From the NCBI GenBank assembly GCA_963747535.1, contig CAVVFX010000011.1, positions 186,001-250,000 on the forward strand: a stretch of DNA of 64,000 nucleotides. The letters run 5' to 3'. The DNA is from CAVVFX01 sp963747535. GTDB taxonomy: Bacteria; Acidobacteriota; Terriglobia; Bryobacterales; Bryobacteraceae. The position numbers were made by a program, and so were the translations under genes. Positions 28,656-37,843 of the stretch are shown one piece after another. The notes under the pieces are model-generated. The model had not been told where the DNA came from, did not search any database, and was given only the letters and a program-made list of their open reading frames with translations. Positions within the stretch are counted from its first letter, which is position 1. The number at the start of each line of letters is the position of its first letter.

Positions 28656-29435
28656 ATGGTGAAAGAGCCAGTGTTCCTCCGCAGCACAAATCGCAAGAAG
28701 GACGGCAAGGATCATCGCTACTTCAGCGTGGTGGAAAACCAGCGCGTCTCTGGGAGTAAAACAGTGCAACGTACGGTGCTGTATCTGGGCGAGATTAATG
28801 ACTCGCAACAGGCGGCGTGGCGGAAGAAGTTGACGGTTTTCGATGAGGATACGCAGGAGAATCGCAACCTGAGTCTGTTCCCTGACGACCGGGTGGTGCC
28901 GGCCGAGGCGCTGGACAGTCTGCAGGTGCGTTTGAGTGGTCTGGAACTGCGTCGTCCACGGCCATTTGGCAACTGCTGGCTGGCAAGCGAACTCTGGCGT
29001 GAGTTGGGCTTGACGGAGTTCTGGCAAGAGCGTCTGCCCGCTGGACGCGAGACCGTACGGTGGGAAAAGGTGCTGCGTTTACTCGTGGTCAACCGGTTAC
29101 TGGAGCCGGGCAGCGAGTTTCGGGTGCACCGCCATTGGTTTGTAGAAAGCGCCATGGACGCGTTGCTGGAAGCCGACTTTGCGGTGGCGGAAAAGGATCG
29201 ACTCTATCGCTGCTTGGATCGCATTGTCGAGCACAAGCAGGAGTTGTTCGTCTGGCTAAAGCAGAAGTGGGCGGAATTATTCCAGGCGGATTTTGAAGTG
29301 CTGCTTTACGATCTCACCAGCACCTACTTCGAAGGCAACATGGAGGAGTGCGACAAGGCGAAGCGCGGCTATAGCCGGGACAGTCGGCCCGACTGCGCGC
29401 AGGTAGTAATTGCCCTGATCGTGACGCCGGATGGT
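28656..29435 (+). pseudogene. IS1634-type transposase, N-terminal fragment
   Basis: 260 residues from ATG 28656 match the start of IS1634/IS4-group transposases: YFSVVENQRVSGSKTVQRTV, LWRELGLTEFWQERL, and the first catalytic Asp in LLYDLTSTYFEGN, followed by RGYSRDSRPDCAQVVIALIV. After VTPDG at about 29435 the frame enters the antisense of a WD40 gene and stops at 29774. The remaining catalytic residues are missing, so the element is dead. The junction suggests an adjacent deletion. Confidence 0.85.
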
Positions 29436-30990
29436 TCGCGCCATCTTGTCCGAACTCCCTGTCTCAACCCACTTGCCGCCAGCGCTGAAGGCCACGGCTG
29501 TCACCGCATCCTGATGAGCGAGCCGCGAGATTTCCTTGCCGGTGGCCGCCTCCATCACGCGTGCGGTATTGTCATAACTGCCCGTCGCCACCCATTTGCC
29601 GTCGGGGCTGAAGGCCACCGCATTCACGGGTCCCTCATGAGCGAGCCGCGACACCTCCTTGCCGGTGGCCGCCTCAAGCACACGAGCGGTATTGTCCTCA
29701 CTGCCAGTTGCCACCCACTTGCCGTCAGGGCTGAAGGCCACAGCAAACACAGTACCTTGATGAGCGAGGTGTGACACCTCCTTGCCGGTGGCCACCTCGA
29801 ACACGCGCGCGGTCTTATCGTAACTCCCCGTCGCCACCCACTTGCCGTCGGAGTCGAAGGCCACCGCATACACCCAGTTCTGATGGGCGAGGCGCGGCAC
29901 CTCCTTGCCCGTAGCCGCCTCCGTCACGCGCGCGGTCTTGTCCTCGCTGCCCGTCGCCACCCACTTGCCGTTGGGGCTGAAGGTCACCGCATGTACAGTA
30001 TCCTGATGGCCGGTGCGCGACATTTCCGTACCCGTCGATGCCTCCATCACGCGCGCGGTCTTGTCATTACTTCCCGTCGCCACCCACTTGCCGTCGGGAC
30101 TGAAGGCTACCGTACAGACCCAATTCTGATGGTTGAGACGTGACACTTCCTTGCCGGTCGCCGCCTCCATCACGCGTGCGGTATTGTCATAGCTGCCCGT
30201 CGCCAGCCACTTGCCGTCGGGACTAAAGGCGACCGCTTTTACAAGACCCTCATGAGCGAGGCGCGACACTTCCTTCCCGGTCGCTGCCTCTATCACGCGC
30301 GCGGTATTGTCAGAACTGCCCGCCGCCAGCCACAGGCCGTCGGGGCTGAAGGCCACCGCGAGTACCACGCTCTGATGAGCGAGGCGCGATACCTCCTTGC
30401 CGGTGGCCGCCTCCATCACGCGCGCGGTGTGATCAGAACTGCCTGTCACCACCCACTTGCCGTCGGGGCTGAAGGCCACCGAGTTCACGAGACCCTGATG
30501 AGCGAGGCGCGAGACCTCCTTGCCGGTAGCAGCCTCCATCACGCGCGCGCTATGGTCATCACTGCCTGTTGCCACCCACTTGCCGTCGGGGCTGAAGGCC
30601 ACCGCGCGGACCCAATCCTGATGAGCAAGGCGCGAGACCTCCTTGCCGGTGGCAACCTCCATCGTGCGCGCGGTCTCGTCAGAACTGCCTGTCGCCACCC
30701 ACTTGCTGTCGGGGCTGAAGGCCACCGTGTTCACGGGACCCTGATGAGCGAGGCGCGATACCTCCTTGCCGGTGGCGGCCTCCATCACGCGCGCGGTCCC
30801 GTCTTCGCTGCCCGTCGCCACCCATTTGCCGTTGAGGCTAAAGGTCACCGCATGCACCGGACCCTGATGAGTAAGACGCGATACCTCCCGCGCTGCCAGC
30901 GCTGTTGACTTGCGCAGGGCCGCGTGATTCTCCACCGACGGAAGACGCTTAATGGACTCAGTACGAGATAAGTACAATCCGCTGCCGTCT
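29436..30990 (-). pseudogene. WD40 beta-propeller fragment: 12 near-identical 41-residue repeats
   Basis: The minus strand encodes eleven full and one partial WD repeats of exactly 41 residues (123 bp), consensus VxAVAFSPDGKWVATGSxD, then xTARVMEAATGKEVSRLAHQ. The lead-in SIKRLPSVENHAALRKSTAL matches the linker that in large bacterial STAND/TIR/caspase-WD40 proteins joins the effector part to the propeller (compare ES-x-RRFPS-x-EA-x-QALR). Effector and ATPase parts are missing: upstream of about 30990 the frame runs into the antisense of a zinc-protein gene. Downstream, repeat 12 breaks at about 29436 where the IS1634 fragment begins. Fourteen repeats are usual for a double propeller, so at least one more is lost. 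Repeat homogeneity suggests recent expansion or gene conversion. Confidence 0.8.
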
Positions 30991-31025
30991 GTATGAACGA
31001 CCCTGAGTAGTTGGGCAAGAACCTC

Positions 31026-31418
31026 ATGAACGAACTCCATCACATCTCGGACGGCGATTTGGACCGCTACCACTTTGATGCGATCAGAGGACCCGAGCTT
31101 GCGATGGGCGAGGAACACTTGCTCTGGTGCTTTCATTGCCAGCGCCGGGAAGAGGAGAACTGGCGCAGTATGCAGGAGAAAAGGCGGGCTCACTTGGGCC
31201 ACATCACTACCGACGATCTAGAACTCTACCAATTGGGTCGCATGACAGACGCTCAGATTGCCGGAATCGACCATCACATGAGCGAGTGTATCGACTGCGC
31301 ACACCGGATGCTGGCCATTGAGCAGTTCGTAAAACTCGTGCGGGCCGGGTTGATTCGGGCAGGTTGGAAATCGTATGACCACTTCTTCATTCCGGCGCAG
31401 GATTTTAGAAGGTATTGA
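31026..31418 (+). CDS. Tandem H-x3-C-x2-C zinc-motif protein (zf-HC2/anti-sigma-like), copy 1
   Basis: 130 residues built from two similar modules. Module 1: HHISDGDLDRYHFDAIRGPE, then GEEHLLWCFHCQRR. Module 2: GHITTDDLELYQLGRMTDAQ, then IDHHMSECIDCAHRM. Each carries H-x3-C-x2-C, the zinc signature of ZAS anti-sigma factors. A helical tail follows (MLAIEQFVKLVRAGLIRAG). No membrane segment is present, so it is cytoplasmic. Two more members lie at 39481-39837 and 40271-40741, interspersed with stand-alone receivers. It is probably a small binding or adaptor protein; sigma-factor binding is only inferred. The next gene starts 1 bp after the stop. Confidence 0.75.
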   Translation: MNELHHISDGDLDRYHFDAIRGPELAMGEEHLLWCFHCQRREEENWRSMQEKRRAHLGHITTDDLELYQLGRMTDAQIAGIDHHMSECIDCAHRMLAIEQFVKLVRAGLIRAGWKSYDHFFIPAQDFRRY

Positions 31419-31419
31419 A

Positions 31420-31698
31420 ATGCAGAGAGCGAGATATAACGGATTCGTGTTGGAGATTTATCCAGAAGGACTGGAATGGAAATATTACATCCACGACTTC
31501 GACTATCCCGAACTAGATTGCTTTGGAACGCTCGAATCGGAGAGTCAGGCCAAGAAGAAGGCTGTTAAATCCGCCATAATTCAGGGAGCCAAAGTGGGTC
31601 GATATCCGTCTTACGATCCTCAAGTCTGGGTCGAAGTATCGGGTCACGGACGCAAGGTTGTAGAGACTGAAGCTTTCGCCGTCGCCGGGACTCGTTGA
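31420..31698 (+). CDS. Hypothetical protein, coupled to zinc-motif gene
   Basis: 92 residues beginning MQRARYNGFVLEIYPEGLEW, with a predicted beta-rich half (YYIHDFDYPELDCFGT) and a helical middle (SESQAKKKAVKSAIIQGAKV). Not recognised. The ATG directly follows the stop of the zinc-motif gene, suggesting one transcript. An upstream frame from 31375 overlaps that gene and is less likely as start. Confidence 0.6.
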   Translation: MQRARYNGFVLEIYPEGLEWKYYIHDFDYPELDCFGTLESESQAKKKAVKSAIIQGAKVGRYPSYDPQVWVEVSGHGRKVVETEAFAVAGTR

Positions 31699-31742
31699 GG
31701 CACTGGGGGTGTTTACGGTTTGCGCCAGAGTTTGCTGAAGCT

Positions 31743-32081
31743 ATGCTTGTCGGACAAACCAAATGCCGGAAGCCACACGGCGACGATAGCCCAACGTCGT
31801 GGTGGATTCACAAGACCGACGATGACCTGATTGTTAGTTGCGTGGCCACAAAGATTCGGAGCAAGATGTGGGCTGCACTGATATCCGGTCCCGGCATTGA
31901 GGCATGTACAACAACCAAGTCATTACAAGAAGCACGACGGTATCTTCTCGATTCCTTCAGCGACAGGTTTCCAGAGCACCACTGCACCGAGCGATGCGAG
32001 AGCTATGCGATGGCCGAACTGTTCCGTATAGCTGCGCCAGAATGCGGTTCCATAGGTGCTCGTGCACTGGCAGGGCTGTAA
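31743..32081 (+). CDS. Hypothetical protein
   Basis: 112 residues from ATG 31743 (MLVGQTKCRKPHGDDSPTSW). The body has DDDLIVSCVATKIRSKMWAA and a C-terminal part with closely spaced His and Cys residues (PEHHCTERCESY) that could bind a metal. No family was recognised. It lies on the same strand and 44 bp after the preceding small gene, so it may share its transcript. TTG 31695 would add 16 residues. Confidence 0.5.
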   Translation: MLVGQTKCRKPHGDDSPTSWWIHKTDDDLIVSCVATKIRSKMWAALISGPGIEACTTTKSLQEARRYLLDSFSDRFPEHHCTERCESYAMAELFRIAAPECGSIGARALAGL

Positions 32082-33013
32082 AGCCCGCTGATTTGGAAAC
32101 GTGGCGATGACGACTACGCCGAACCGTCAACGACTCGTCCTTCAATTTGCGTAGACACCACCCCGCTCGTTCCGCTGGAATCATACCGATCACGGCACCA
32201 TAGGATCACGTGGCGATCGGCGACAACGGTTCGAATCATTGGCGGCGAATCAGCCGCTAGAATACCCGCCAATACGCACAGGACGGCGCAGGACGCATCC
32301 GAACAATCCTGCAGTCATTGCGACGACCACGGCGGCGTCCAGCGGCTCTATTGCGGTTCCCGGCGAAGCCTGACCGAGCAACAGCACATTGGCCGAACGT
32401 CAAAATCCGGGTTCGTCAGTTTAGTTCGCCCGCCGGACAAGTTCTGGGACCTGCCAAACCGGAAGTCGTCGTCGAATCCGTCCACTGTCCGCTCACCCTG
32501 GCCGCGTCGTCCAGATGTTCGCCGTCGATATCGAGGCACGGGGTACCGAAATTTCCTAAGAGCAACGAGCCAACCTTGAGTGATCTCTCTATCCCGGCCA
32601 CGGCTTGTAAGCGCCCCGATCCGTGTCTTAGACCTCGATTGAATCATCGTGTTCTCGTTGGCGGCGGTCTCGGGGAATCGCAGCCAGGGTACGGTTCGAC
32701 GTTTTTCTTCATGATTCGCGACGCCGGGTCTTCGGAGACTGGCCGTGTCGAGACCGTGAAGCCCAAACTAACTCAAACCGTCAGCGGTGTTCGGAGTCGT
32801 GTGGCGGGAGGTATGCATCGTTTTCTCTCGAAATGCTAATCTTGCACGTGTTCGCACCAGCCATGCGCCAGAGAGTCCGAATTGATATTGGTTTCATTAA
32901 CCTTAGTGCGGTTGGCCAACAACGTGCTTCAAGTTTAGCGCAGCACATCGACCACGCCGTGAACCGGGACCAACCTTCCAGTTTTGTGGGAACGGTAAAC
33001 GACGAGAGGGCGC
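32082..33013. other. Gene-poor stretch with possible histidine-kinase remnant
   Basis: About 930 bp without a convincing gene. Near 32655-32720 one frame reads VGGGLGESQPGYGSTFFFMI, resembling the G2-box end of a histidine-kinase ATPase domain (GG-x-L-x-ES-x-PG-x-GSTF). The N, G1 and H boxes cannot be found nearby. If real, it is a ruin of a kinase once upstream of the first receiver gene. Confidence 0.35.
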
Positions 33014-33019
33014 GTGAGT

Positions 33020-33481
33020 ATGACCGACTTTATAGCAACAGACGATTTACCTCTAGAAACCGCCGCAACGATCTTGGTTGTAGATGACGTGGACTTTGTA
33101 CTGAAGGTGGTAGTTGACATTTTGAAGAACGCACACTACAACGTTCTTCATGCCCATAGTGGCTCCGAGGCTTTAGAGCTTGCCTCCCAACACGACGGCA
33201 AAATCGATTTACTGCTTAGTGATGTGCAAATGCCGGGTATGACCGGGCCGAAGTTGGGAGAGGAGTTAATCAAGGTTCGCCCCGCAACTCACGTAATGTT
33301 CATGAGTGCATACCCTAGTGGAAACCTGTTGGTGTTGAACTATGGCTGGTCATTTCTCGAAAAACCCTTCGTCGCAGACGGACTGCTCCAAATGGTCAAG
33401 GATGTTCTCGCTGCACCAAACAAATCTCAGGGCACTCACAAGTTTGATACACGCGAAAATACTGGGACCACTGGAAAATAG
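33020..33481 (+). CDS. Stand-alone response-regulator receiver, copy 1
   Basis: 153 residues, a CheY-like receiver with no output domain. Acidic pair ILVVDDVDFVL, phospho-acceptor Asp68 in LLLSDVQMPGMTGP, Ser in MFMSAYPSG and Lys in FLEKPFV are all present, so phosphorylation is expected. The tail PNKSQGTHKFDTR is shared with copies at 35709 and 33682 and sets this local family apart. GAGAGGG nine bases upstream favours ATG 33020; a GTG sits two codons earlier, and the same GTG-AGT-ATG context occurs at the 35709 copy. No kinase or output gene is adjacent. Confidence 0.85.
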   Translation: MTDFIATDDLPLETAATILVVDDVDFVLKVVVDILKNAHYNVLHAHSGSEALELASQHDGKIDLLLSDVQMPGMTGPKLGEELIKVRPATHVMFMSAYPSGNLLVLNYGWSFLEKPFVADGLLQMVKDVLAAPNKSQGTHKFDTRENTGTTGK

Positions 33482-33681
33482 CAACGGCTCAGATGGTGCC
33501 GGAAGTGAGAGTGATACGATCAGTGCGCACGATCTCCAAGTTCACGACGAAGCTGCTCCAGCTGGTTAGAATCCGTCGGAGAACAATCTGTTCGACCTTC
33601 AAAAAGGCTCGGTGCGACAAATCGCCACGAACCTTGCGTGACGTTTCTACGGGCCGTGCAGCCTTTCGGTTCATGCCCGTT

Positions 33682-34163
33682 TCAGCCGCAATTCGGATTC
33701 TTAGTGTCCTTGCGACTGTCGAATTCGTGCCCGCCGAGTTGTGACCGATTCGGAGAGTGCAAGACGTCGGTAACCATTTGAATCAACTTCACACCTACAA
33801 ATCGTTGCTCAAGAAATGCCCAGCCGTAATTCAGCACCAGCAAATTTCCGTCGTCGCCGCCCAGCATATGCATTACGTGAAGATCTTTTCGGGTCTTTTT
33901 CAATGCCTCACCCAAGTTCGGACCACTCATGTGAGGCATGTCCACCGCACAGAGGAGAAGGTCGATCCGGCCTTCCGCGTCTGCCGCTAACTCGACGGCG
34001 CTTGGCCCGCAGTCGGCGGAAAGCACCTTGAAGTTGGCATTTTCGAGGATCGCCACGACCGAGTTGCGGACGAACGAGTTATCGTGGACAACGAAGATAG
34101 TCTCTAATTTTCCTTTGAGCGAGTCGGGTATGATTTCACCTTTGACAGGTAAAAAATCGTGCT
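33682..34163 (-). pseudogene. Decayed stand-alone receiver, copy 2 (catalytic residues lost)
   Basis: The same fold and tail as its neighbours (LLVLNYGWAFLEQRFVG, PNRSQLGGHEFDSR), but every key site is changed. The acidic pair reads VVHDNS, the phospho-acceptor Asp is Ala (LLLCAVDMPHMSGP), the Thr/Ser position is not conserved (MHMLGGDDG), and the Lys-Pro is Gln-Arg (LEQRF). The frame extends upstream through IIPDSLKGKLETIFVVHDNS without a canonical start codon; a GTG at 34056 would remove the first strand. It is either a pseudogene or a phosphorylation-independent pseudo-receiver. It is convergent with copy 1. Confidence 0.7.
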
Positions 34164-34267
34164 CTGTTTAGAGGATGTGCCCTTTAGGGAGGGTCAACGA
34201 CTCCCCGGTGGATAACGAGTTTTTAAGTGTGTGGATTTAAGCATAACATAACGAATGCGGGATGCTA

Positions 34268-35387
34268 GTGCTTAATCGCAATAACACATTTCTGTATTAG
34301 AATGTTTGGTAGATGCCCAGACATGCGCCTGTGTTGGAGTGCTCTGCCGAAGACAAGGCAACGTTGATTGCGATCACTATGAGCCGGGCTGAGGAGGCGC
34401 GCTTGGTGGAGCGCGCCCGAATCATCTTATCCCGTCTTGACGGAAAAGAGATTCAGCAGGTGGCACGGGAACTGAGAGTCTCCATCCCCACCGTTACTAA
34501 GTGGTCCAAGCGATTCGCTTTTTGGGGCGTGAGGGGACTGGGCGACGAACCGCGACCGGGCAAGCCGGTGACATACGACGCCGCATTTCGGAACCGCGTC
34601 CTTGCACTACTTGAACAACCGCCGCCTCCGGGCATGTCCCATTGGGATGGACCCGCGGTAGCAGAGACGCTCGGATCTAGCGTCTATGCAGTCTGGCGTA
34701 TACTGCGCCGCGAAGGCATCCACCTGCAACGACACCGCAGTTGGTGTGTAAGCACGGATAAGGAGTTTGCGCCCAAAGCTGCTGAGGTGGTGGGACTCTA
34801 CCTGAACCCACCGTTGAATGCGGTAGTGCTGAGCATGGACGAGAAACCCAGTATGCAGGCCACGGAGCGGACGGCCGGTTACGTCGAGACCGACAGCGGC
34901 GCTGTGGTCCGCGGGCTGAAGAGTACCTACAAACGGCACGGCACGCTGAATTTGTTCGCGGCCCTGGATGTCGCCACCGGACAGGTCAAGACAAAGTTCA
35001 CGGAAGCCAAGAAACGGGTAGATTTCCAGAGCTTTCTGGAAGGCGTAATTGCAGAACAGCCGACAGATAAAGAGATCCACGTGATCCTGGACAATTACTC
35101 GCCGCACAAGAAGAACGGCGACTGGCTCGCGAAGTACGATGGCCGCGTGCACTTTCATTTCACACCGACTTCGGCAAGTTGGCTAAATCAGATTGAAATC
35201 GTCTTCAGTCTACTGCAACGGAAGACTCTCAACGGAGCCAGTTTCAAGAGCAAAGACCAGCTGCGCGAAGCGATCGAAGCCTTTATTCGCAAACACAATG
35301 AACGTGCCAAGCCGTTTCGCTGGCGCAAGCGTGATGTGAAGGGCACCCAGCTCCGAAATACACTTGTCAACTTATGCAATTAAGCAC
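34268..35387. mobile_element. IS630-family insertion sequence, copy A (1120 bp)
   Basis: Ends GTGCTTAATCGCA and TGCAATTAAGCAC are near-perfect inverted repeats (one mismatch) and are flanked by TA on both sides (34266-34267, 35388-35389), the target duplication of this family. It is the same length as copy B at 58975-60094. Two differences were noticed by eye, one outside the gene near 34283 (C/T) and one synonymous within it. It sits between two receiver genes. Confidence 0.93.
34313..35383 (+). CDS. IS630-family transposase (copy A)
   Basis: 356 residues. An N-terminal helix-turn-helix (LRVSIPTVTKWSKRFAFWG) recognises the ends. The DDE catalytic residues are in VVLSMDEKPSMQ, HVILDNYSPHKK and SASWLNQIEIVFSLLQ. 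The stop codon TAA lies inside the right terminal repeat. The protein is identical to that of copy B. It looks active and moves by cut-and-paste into TA sites. Confidence 0.93.
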   Translation: MPRHAPVLECSAEDKATLIAITMSRAEEARLVERARIILSRLDGKEIQQVARELRVSIPTVTKWSKRFAFWGVRGLGDEPRPGKPVTYDAAFRNRVLALLEQPPPPGMSHWDGPAVAETLGSSVYAVWRILRREGIHLQRHRSWCVSTDKEFAPKAAEVVGLYLNPPLNAVVLSMDEKPSMQATERTAGYVETDSGAVVRGLKSTYKRHGTLNLFAALDVATGQVKTKFTEAKKRVDFQSFLEGVIAEQPTDKEIHVILDNYSPHKKNGDWLAKYDGRVHFHFTPTSASWLNQIEIVFSLLQRKTLNGASFKSKDQLREAIEAFIRKHNERAKPFRWRKRDVKGTQLRNTLVNLCN

Positions 35388-35708
35388 TAGCTAGGGCGCT
35401 GTGGATTTGGCCGAAACCGTCGCCAGGACGAACGCCACTTTGGGCCCGGTCATCGAACCGCGATTACTTACCATTCGAAAATCAGCGGCTAGTCGCCGGG
35501 TTCTTCCGCTGTTCGAAGCGATAATGAATGAAGATGCCCAGCTTGATTGGCGCAGTCACCTATAGGGTCTATTCCATACATCGGCCACTAATGTGCTAGG
35601 TGGTACAATGAAGTCCATCGCCACACCTGAGACCGCCCCTTGCCAATTCCGGTAGGGATCACCCTCCACGTTTGTGCCACCGATAAACGACAGAAAGACC
35701 TCGTGAGT

Positions 35709-36146
35709 ATGGCCGAATTATTGGAGAAGCTCGAAACAATCTTAGTAGTCGACGACACGTCCCTTTTGCTGAAAGCCGTAGTCGCGATTCTGAAAAAAGC
35801 CAATTACAGCATTCTCCAAGCAAATAGCGGTCGCCAAGCATTGGAGGTCGCGGCCAATCATCCCGGCCACATCGATCTGCTTCTATCCGACGTGCAAATG
35901 CCTGTTATGAGCGGTCCTGAACTCGGTGAGGCTCTCCAAGTAACGAGACCAGACATCCGATTGATGTTCATGAGTGGCTTTGCCGGTGGGAGCCTGCTCA
36001 TCCTGAACTACGGCTGGGCTTTCATTGAAAAACCGTTCGTGAGGGCGAAGTTGCTAGAGATGATTAACAGCGTTCTCCACTCACCCAACAAATCTCAGGG
36101 TAGTCACCAGTACGACACACGCTGCGAGACCGGTAAGCAAGAATAA
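35709..36146 (+). CDS. Stand-alone response-regulator receiver, copy 3
   Basis: 145 residues. Motifs are ILVVDDTSLLL, Asp61 in LLLSDVQMPVMSGP, MFMSGFAGG and FIEKPFV, so it can be phosphorylated. It is a paralogue of copy 1, including NYGWAFIEKPF and the tail PNKSQGSHQYDTR. The 40 bp before the gene also resemble those before copy 1 (GTTTGTG..., TAAACGAC, then GTGAGTATG), so the unit was duplicated with its leader. There is no output domain. The neighbours are an IS630 element upstream and an IS200-like element downstream. Confidence 0.85.
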   Translation: MAELLEKLETILVVDDTSLLLKAVVAILKKANYSILQANSGRQALEVAANHPGHIDLLLSDVQMPVMSGPELGEALQVTRPDIRLMFMSGFAGGSLLILNYGWAFIEKPFVRAKLLEMINSVLHSPNKSQGSHQYDTRCETGKQE

Positions 36147-36609
36147 ACAGTATCCTTGTCAACGTGCTTTTGAATGATCGTTAACTTGGAGCGGAACCCT
36201 TGGCTCCGTGAGCACTTTTGACCAGACAATAAGACGAAATGCTGATATGGTCGGTACGTCGTAAAACATGGGCGTAAGGCCCCTTACTCTAGGCAGCAGG
36301 GACCGGAGGTATGCCCATGTTTTTGCGGGATGATGGCACATCGGTGGACAAGTCCCAACTATTCCTGATAGCTTTCTGTTTAGGTAAAGAAAGGGTGAGC
36401 GTATGCTGCGCTACAGGTTGCGAACTACAACTGTGGTTGTCCATCAAGAGGCTAGGCATCGTAAATAACCCGAAGCCTAATCAACCGAATGTGGCCCGTG
36501 CGAACCTCGATACGATCTCGAAGTCCACCTGAGTCGTCTACTCACGAACAACGCCTGCCAGTGCCACATTCGATTTATTCATTGTCCCAGTCTGGGAGGG
36601 TTGAAACCC
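36147..36609. other. Intergenic stretch between receiver and IS200-like element
   Basis: Contains only an unconvincing 73-codon frame (36311-36532). Nothing could be assigned. Confidence 0.35.
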
Positions 36610-37147
36610 TCGCCTTTAGGCGACGGCTTCAGCGCGCGCGCCGCAGTTTAAGCTTGAGGGATGCCGGATTACCGACGCGGCGCGCAACCGTATTCGAAAT
36701 CCATCTGCACCTGGTTTGGATAACGAAATATCGAAGACCAGCCTTGACCGGAGAGGTGGCCACGCGAGTGCGCGATCTGATCCGAGACATCTGCGCGCAA
36801 CACGAGGTGAAGATTATGAAAGGCCACGTGGCAAAAGACCACGTGCACCTGTTTATGTCAATCCCGCCGCAAGTGACGATCAGCCGGCTGTTGCAGTGGT
36901 TGAAAGGGAAGACAGCGCATCACATGTTGGCGGCCTTTCCGCATCTGAAGAAACAGTTCTGGGGCAGACATTTGTGGGCACGTGGGTACTTCTGCTGCAG
37001 TTCGGGTAATGTAACTGATGAGGTGATCGCGAAGTACATAGCGGAACAGAATATCGAACAGGATGAGGACTTTCGAGTAGATGGTTGAGTCCATCTACTT
37101 CTTGAAGCCCGCTTGGTGCGGGGCACAGTCTGCCGGCCTTCGGCCGG
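36610..37147. mobile_element. IS200-like / REP-type element bounded by hairpins
   Basis: A short hairpin TCGCCTTTAGGCGA (36610-36623) lies upstream and CCGGCC-TTC-GGCCGG (37133-37147) downstream of a Y1 transposase gene. This matches the subterminal hairpins recognised by IS200/IS605 and REP-associated tyrosine transposases. Exact ends cannot be set. Confidence 0.6.
36661..37088 (+). pseudogene. Y1 (HuH) transposase TnpA, frameshifted near start
   Basis: ATG 36661 reads MPDYRRGAQ, the standard N-terminus of this family, then loses frame. The rest (TVFEIHLHLVWITKYRRPAL, HVAKDHVHLFMSIPP with the HuH pair, and the catalytic Tyr in ARGYFCCSSGNVTDE) continues in the +1 frame to TGA 37088. A single base missing after GCGCA explains it. 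The C-terminal 130 residues are intact and could be made from another start, but the first strand would be lost. The copy at 49367-49803 has a frameshift at nearly the same place. Confidence 0.8.
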
Positions 37148-37508
37148 GCGGTGGTTTTTACTTCGGAACCACGTGATGGCCAGAGCAGCATCAATAACGG
37201 CGGCGGCGACCAGCGGTTCATCGGTTATTGCGATTCCACTTATGATGACAGGCCCTGGCTAGATCGATTTTGGGTCCACAAGCTCTTGGCGCACGATTGT
37301 GAAGTGCAGACTTGCGGACAGATGAATAAGCAATGTTACCCATCATGCGCGAGGGATCGGTACCTAAGGGCCCAGACGTCTGGCTCGGGAGGGCGTAGCG
37401 CGTAGAGCCCGGCCGGGGCACGCTCCTTGATGTTCAAGACGAAATACGCCGGCGGAAACATCACGGACCTATTCAAAGTGAGCCCGGTCACTCTGTGCCG
37501 CCGCTTTC
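37148..37508. other. Intergenic stretch
   Basis: No gene was recognised. Frames here are short and overlap on both strands without typical coding character. Confidence 0.35.
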
Positions 37509-37793
37509 TTAGTTGACGCTAACAGTTTTTTGCTTCAGATCCTCGGTGAAATCATCAGGGGAAAGCACGAACGACCCGCACCACTCACGAATAATTTGCT
37601 GCATGCGCAAAGTTAGGCCGTCACGAAGGTCGAAGACGCGAAACGCTGCGTCACCAACTGCGGGATAAATATTGACCTGTACCTTGCCGATGCTTCTCTC
37701 CACCGGGACAACAGCATATTGAATCTTTTTCCTTCTTTCAGATTCGATCGTCCTGAAGAGCTCTCTTACCTCGTCACTGGGCGTCATCGGCAT
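37509..37793 (-). CDS. Hypothetical protein next to receiver gene
   Basis: 94 residues (MPMTPSDEVRELFRTIESER onward), charged N-terminal helix, then a beta-rich half (VQVNIYPAVGDAAFRVFDLR) and TLRMQQIIREWCGSFVLSPD. No family recognised. It lies 51 bp downstream of the receiver at 37844-38245 on the same strand, so probably in its transcript and a possible partner. Confidence 0.55.
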   Translation of the reverse strand: MPMTPSDEVRELFRTIESERRKKIQYAVVPVERSIGKVQVNIYPAVGDAAFRVFDLRDGLTLRMQQIIREWCGSFVLSPDDFTEDLKQKTVSVN

Positions 37794-37843
37794 TGTTGCG
37801 ACCTCATGTTTTGCGGGCCCGGTGGCCCGGCCGTCGTTATGCG

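Noticed and set aside
29436..29774. C-terminal part of the IS1634 transposase frame
   Set aside because: It reads antisense WD40 sequence, not transposase.
29436..30880. CRISPR-like array
   Set aside because: The repeat period is 123 bp, there are no unique spacers, and the repeats are coding.
30252..30908. Long plus-strand open frame inside the WD40 region
   Set aside because: The 123-bp repeat is a multiple of three, so an antisense frame stays open by periodicity. Its translation has no known pattern, while the minus strand is a clear WD40.
30991..31202. N-terminal extension of the WD40 frame
   Set aside because: It is antisense to the zinc-motif gene, which has two conserved paralogues, so the extension is accidental.
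32318..32839. 173-codon plus-strand frame as a gene
   Set aside because: Pro/Arg/Ser-rich with no domain except a short stretch resembling a kinase G2 box, reported only as a possible remnant.
37218..37421. Minus-strand frame thought at first to be part of a group II intron or retroelement
   Set aside because: No reverse-transcriptase motif and no convincing domain V structure was found.
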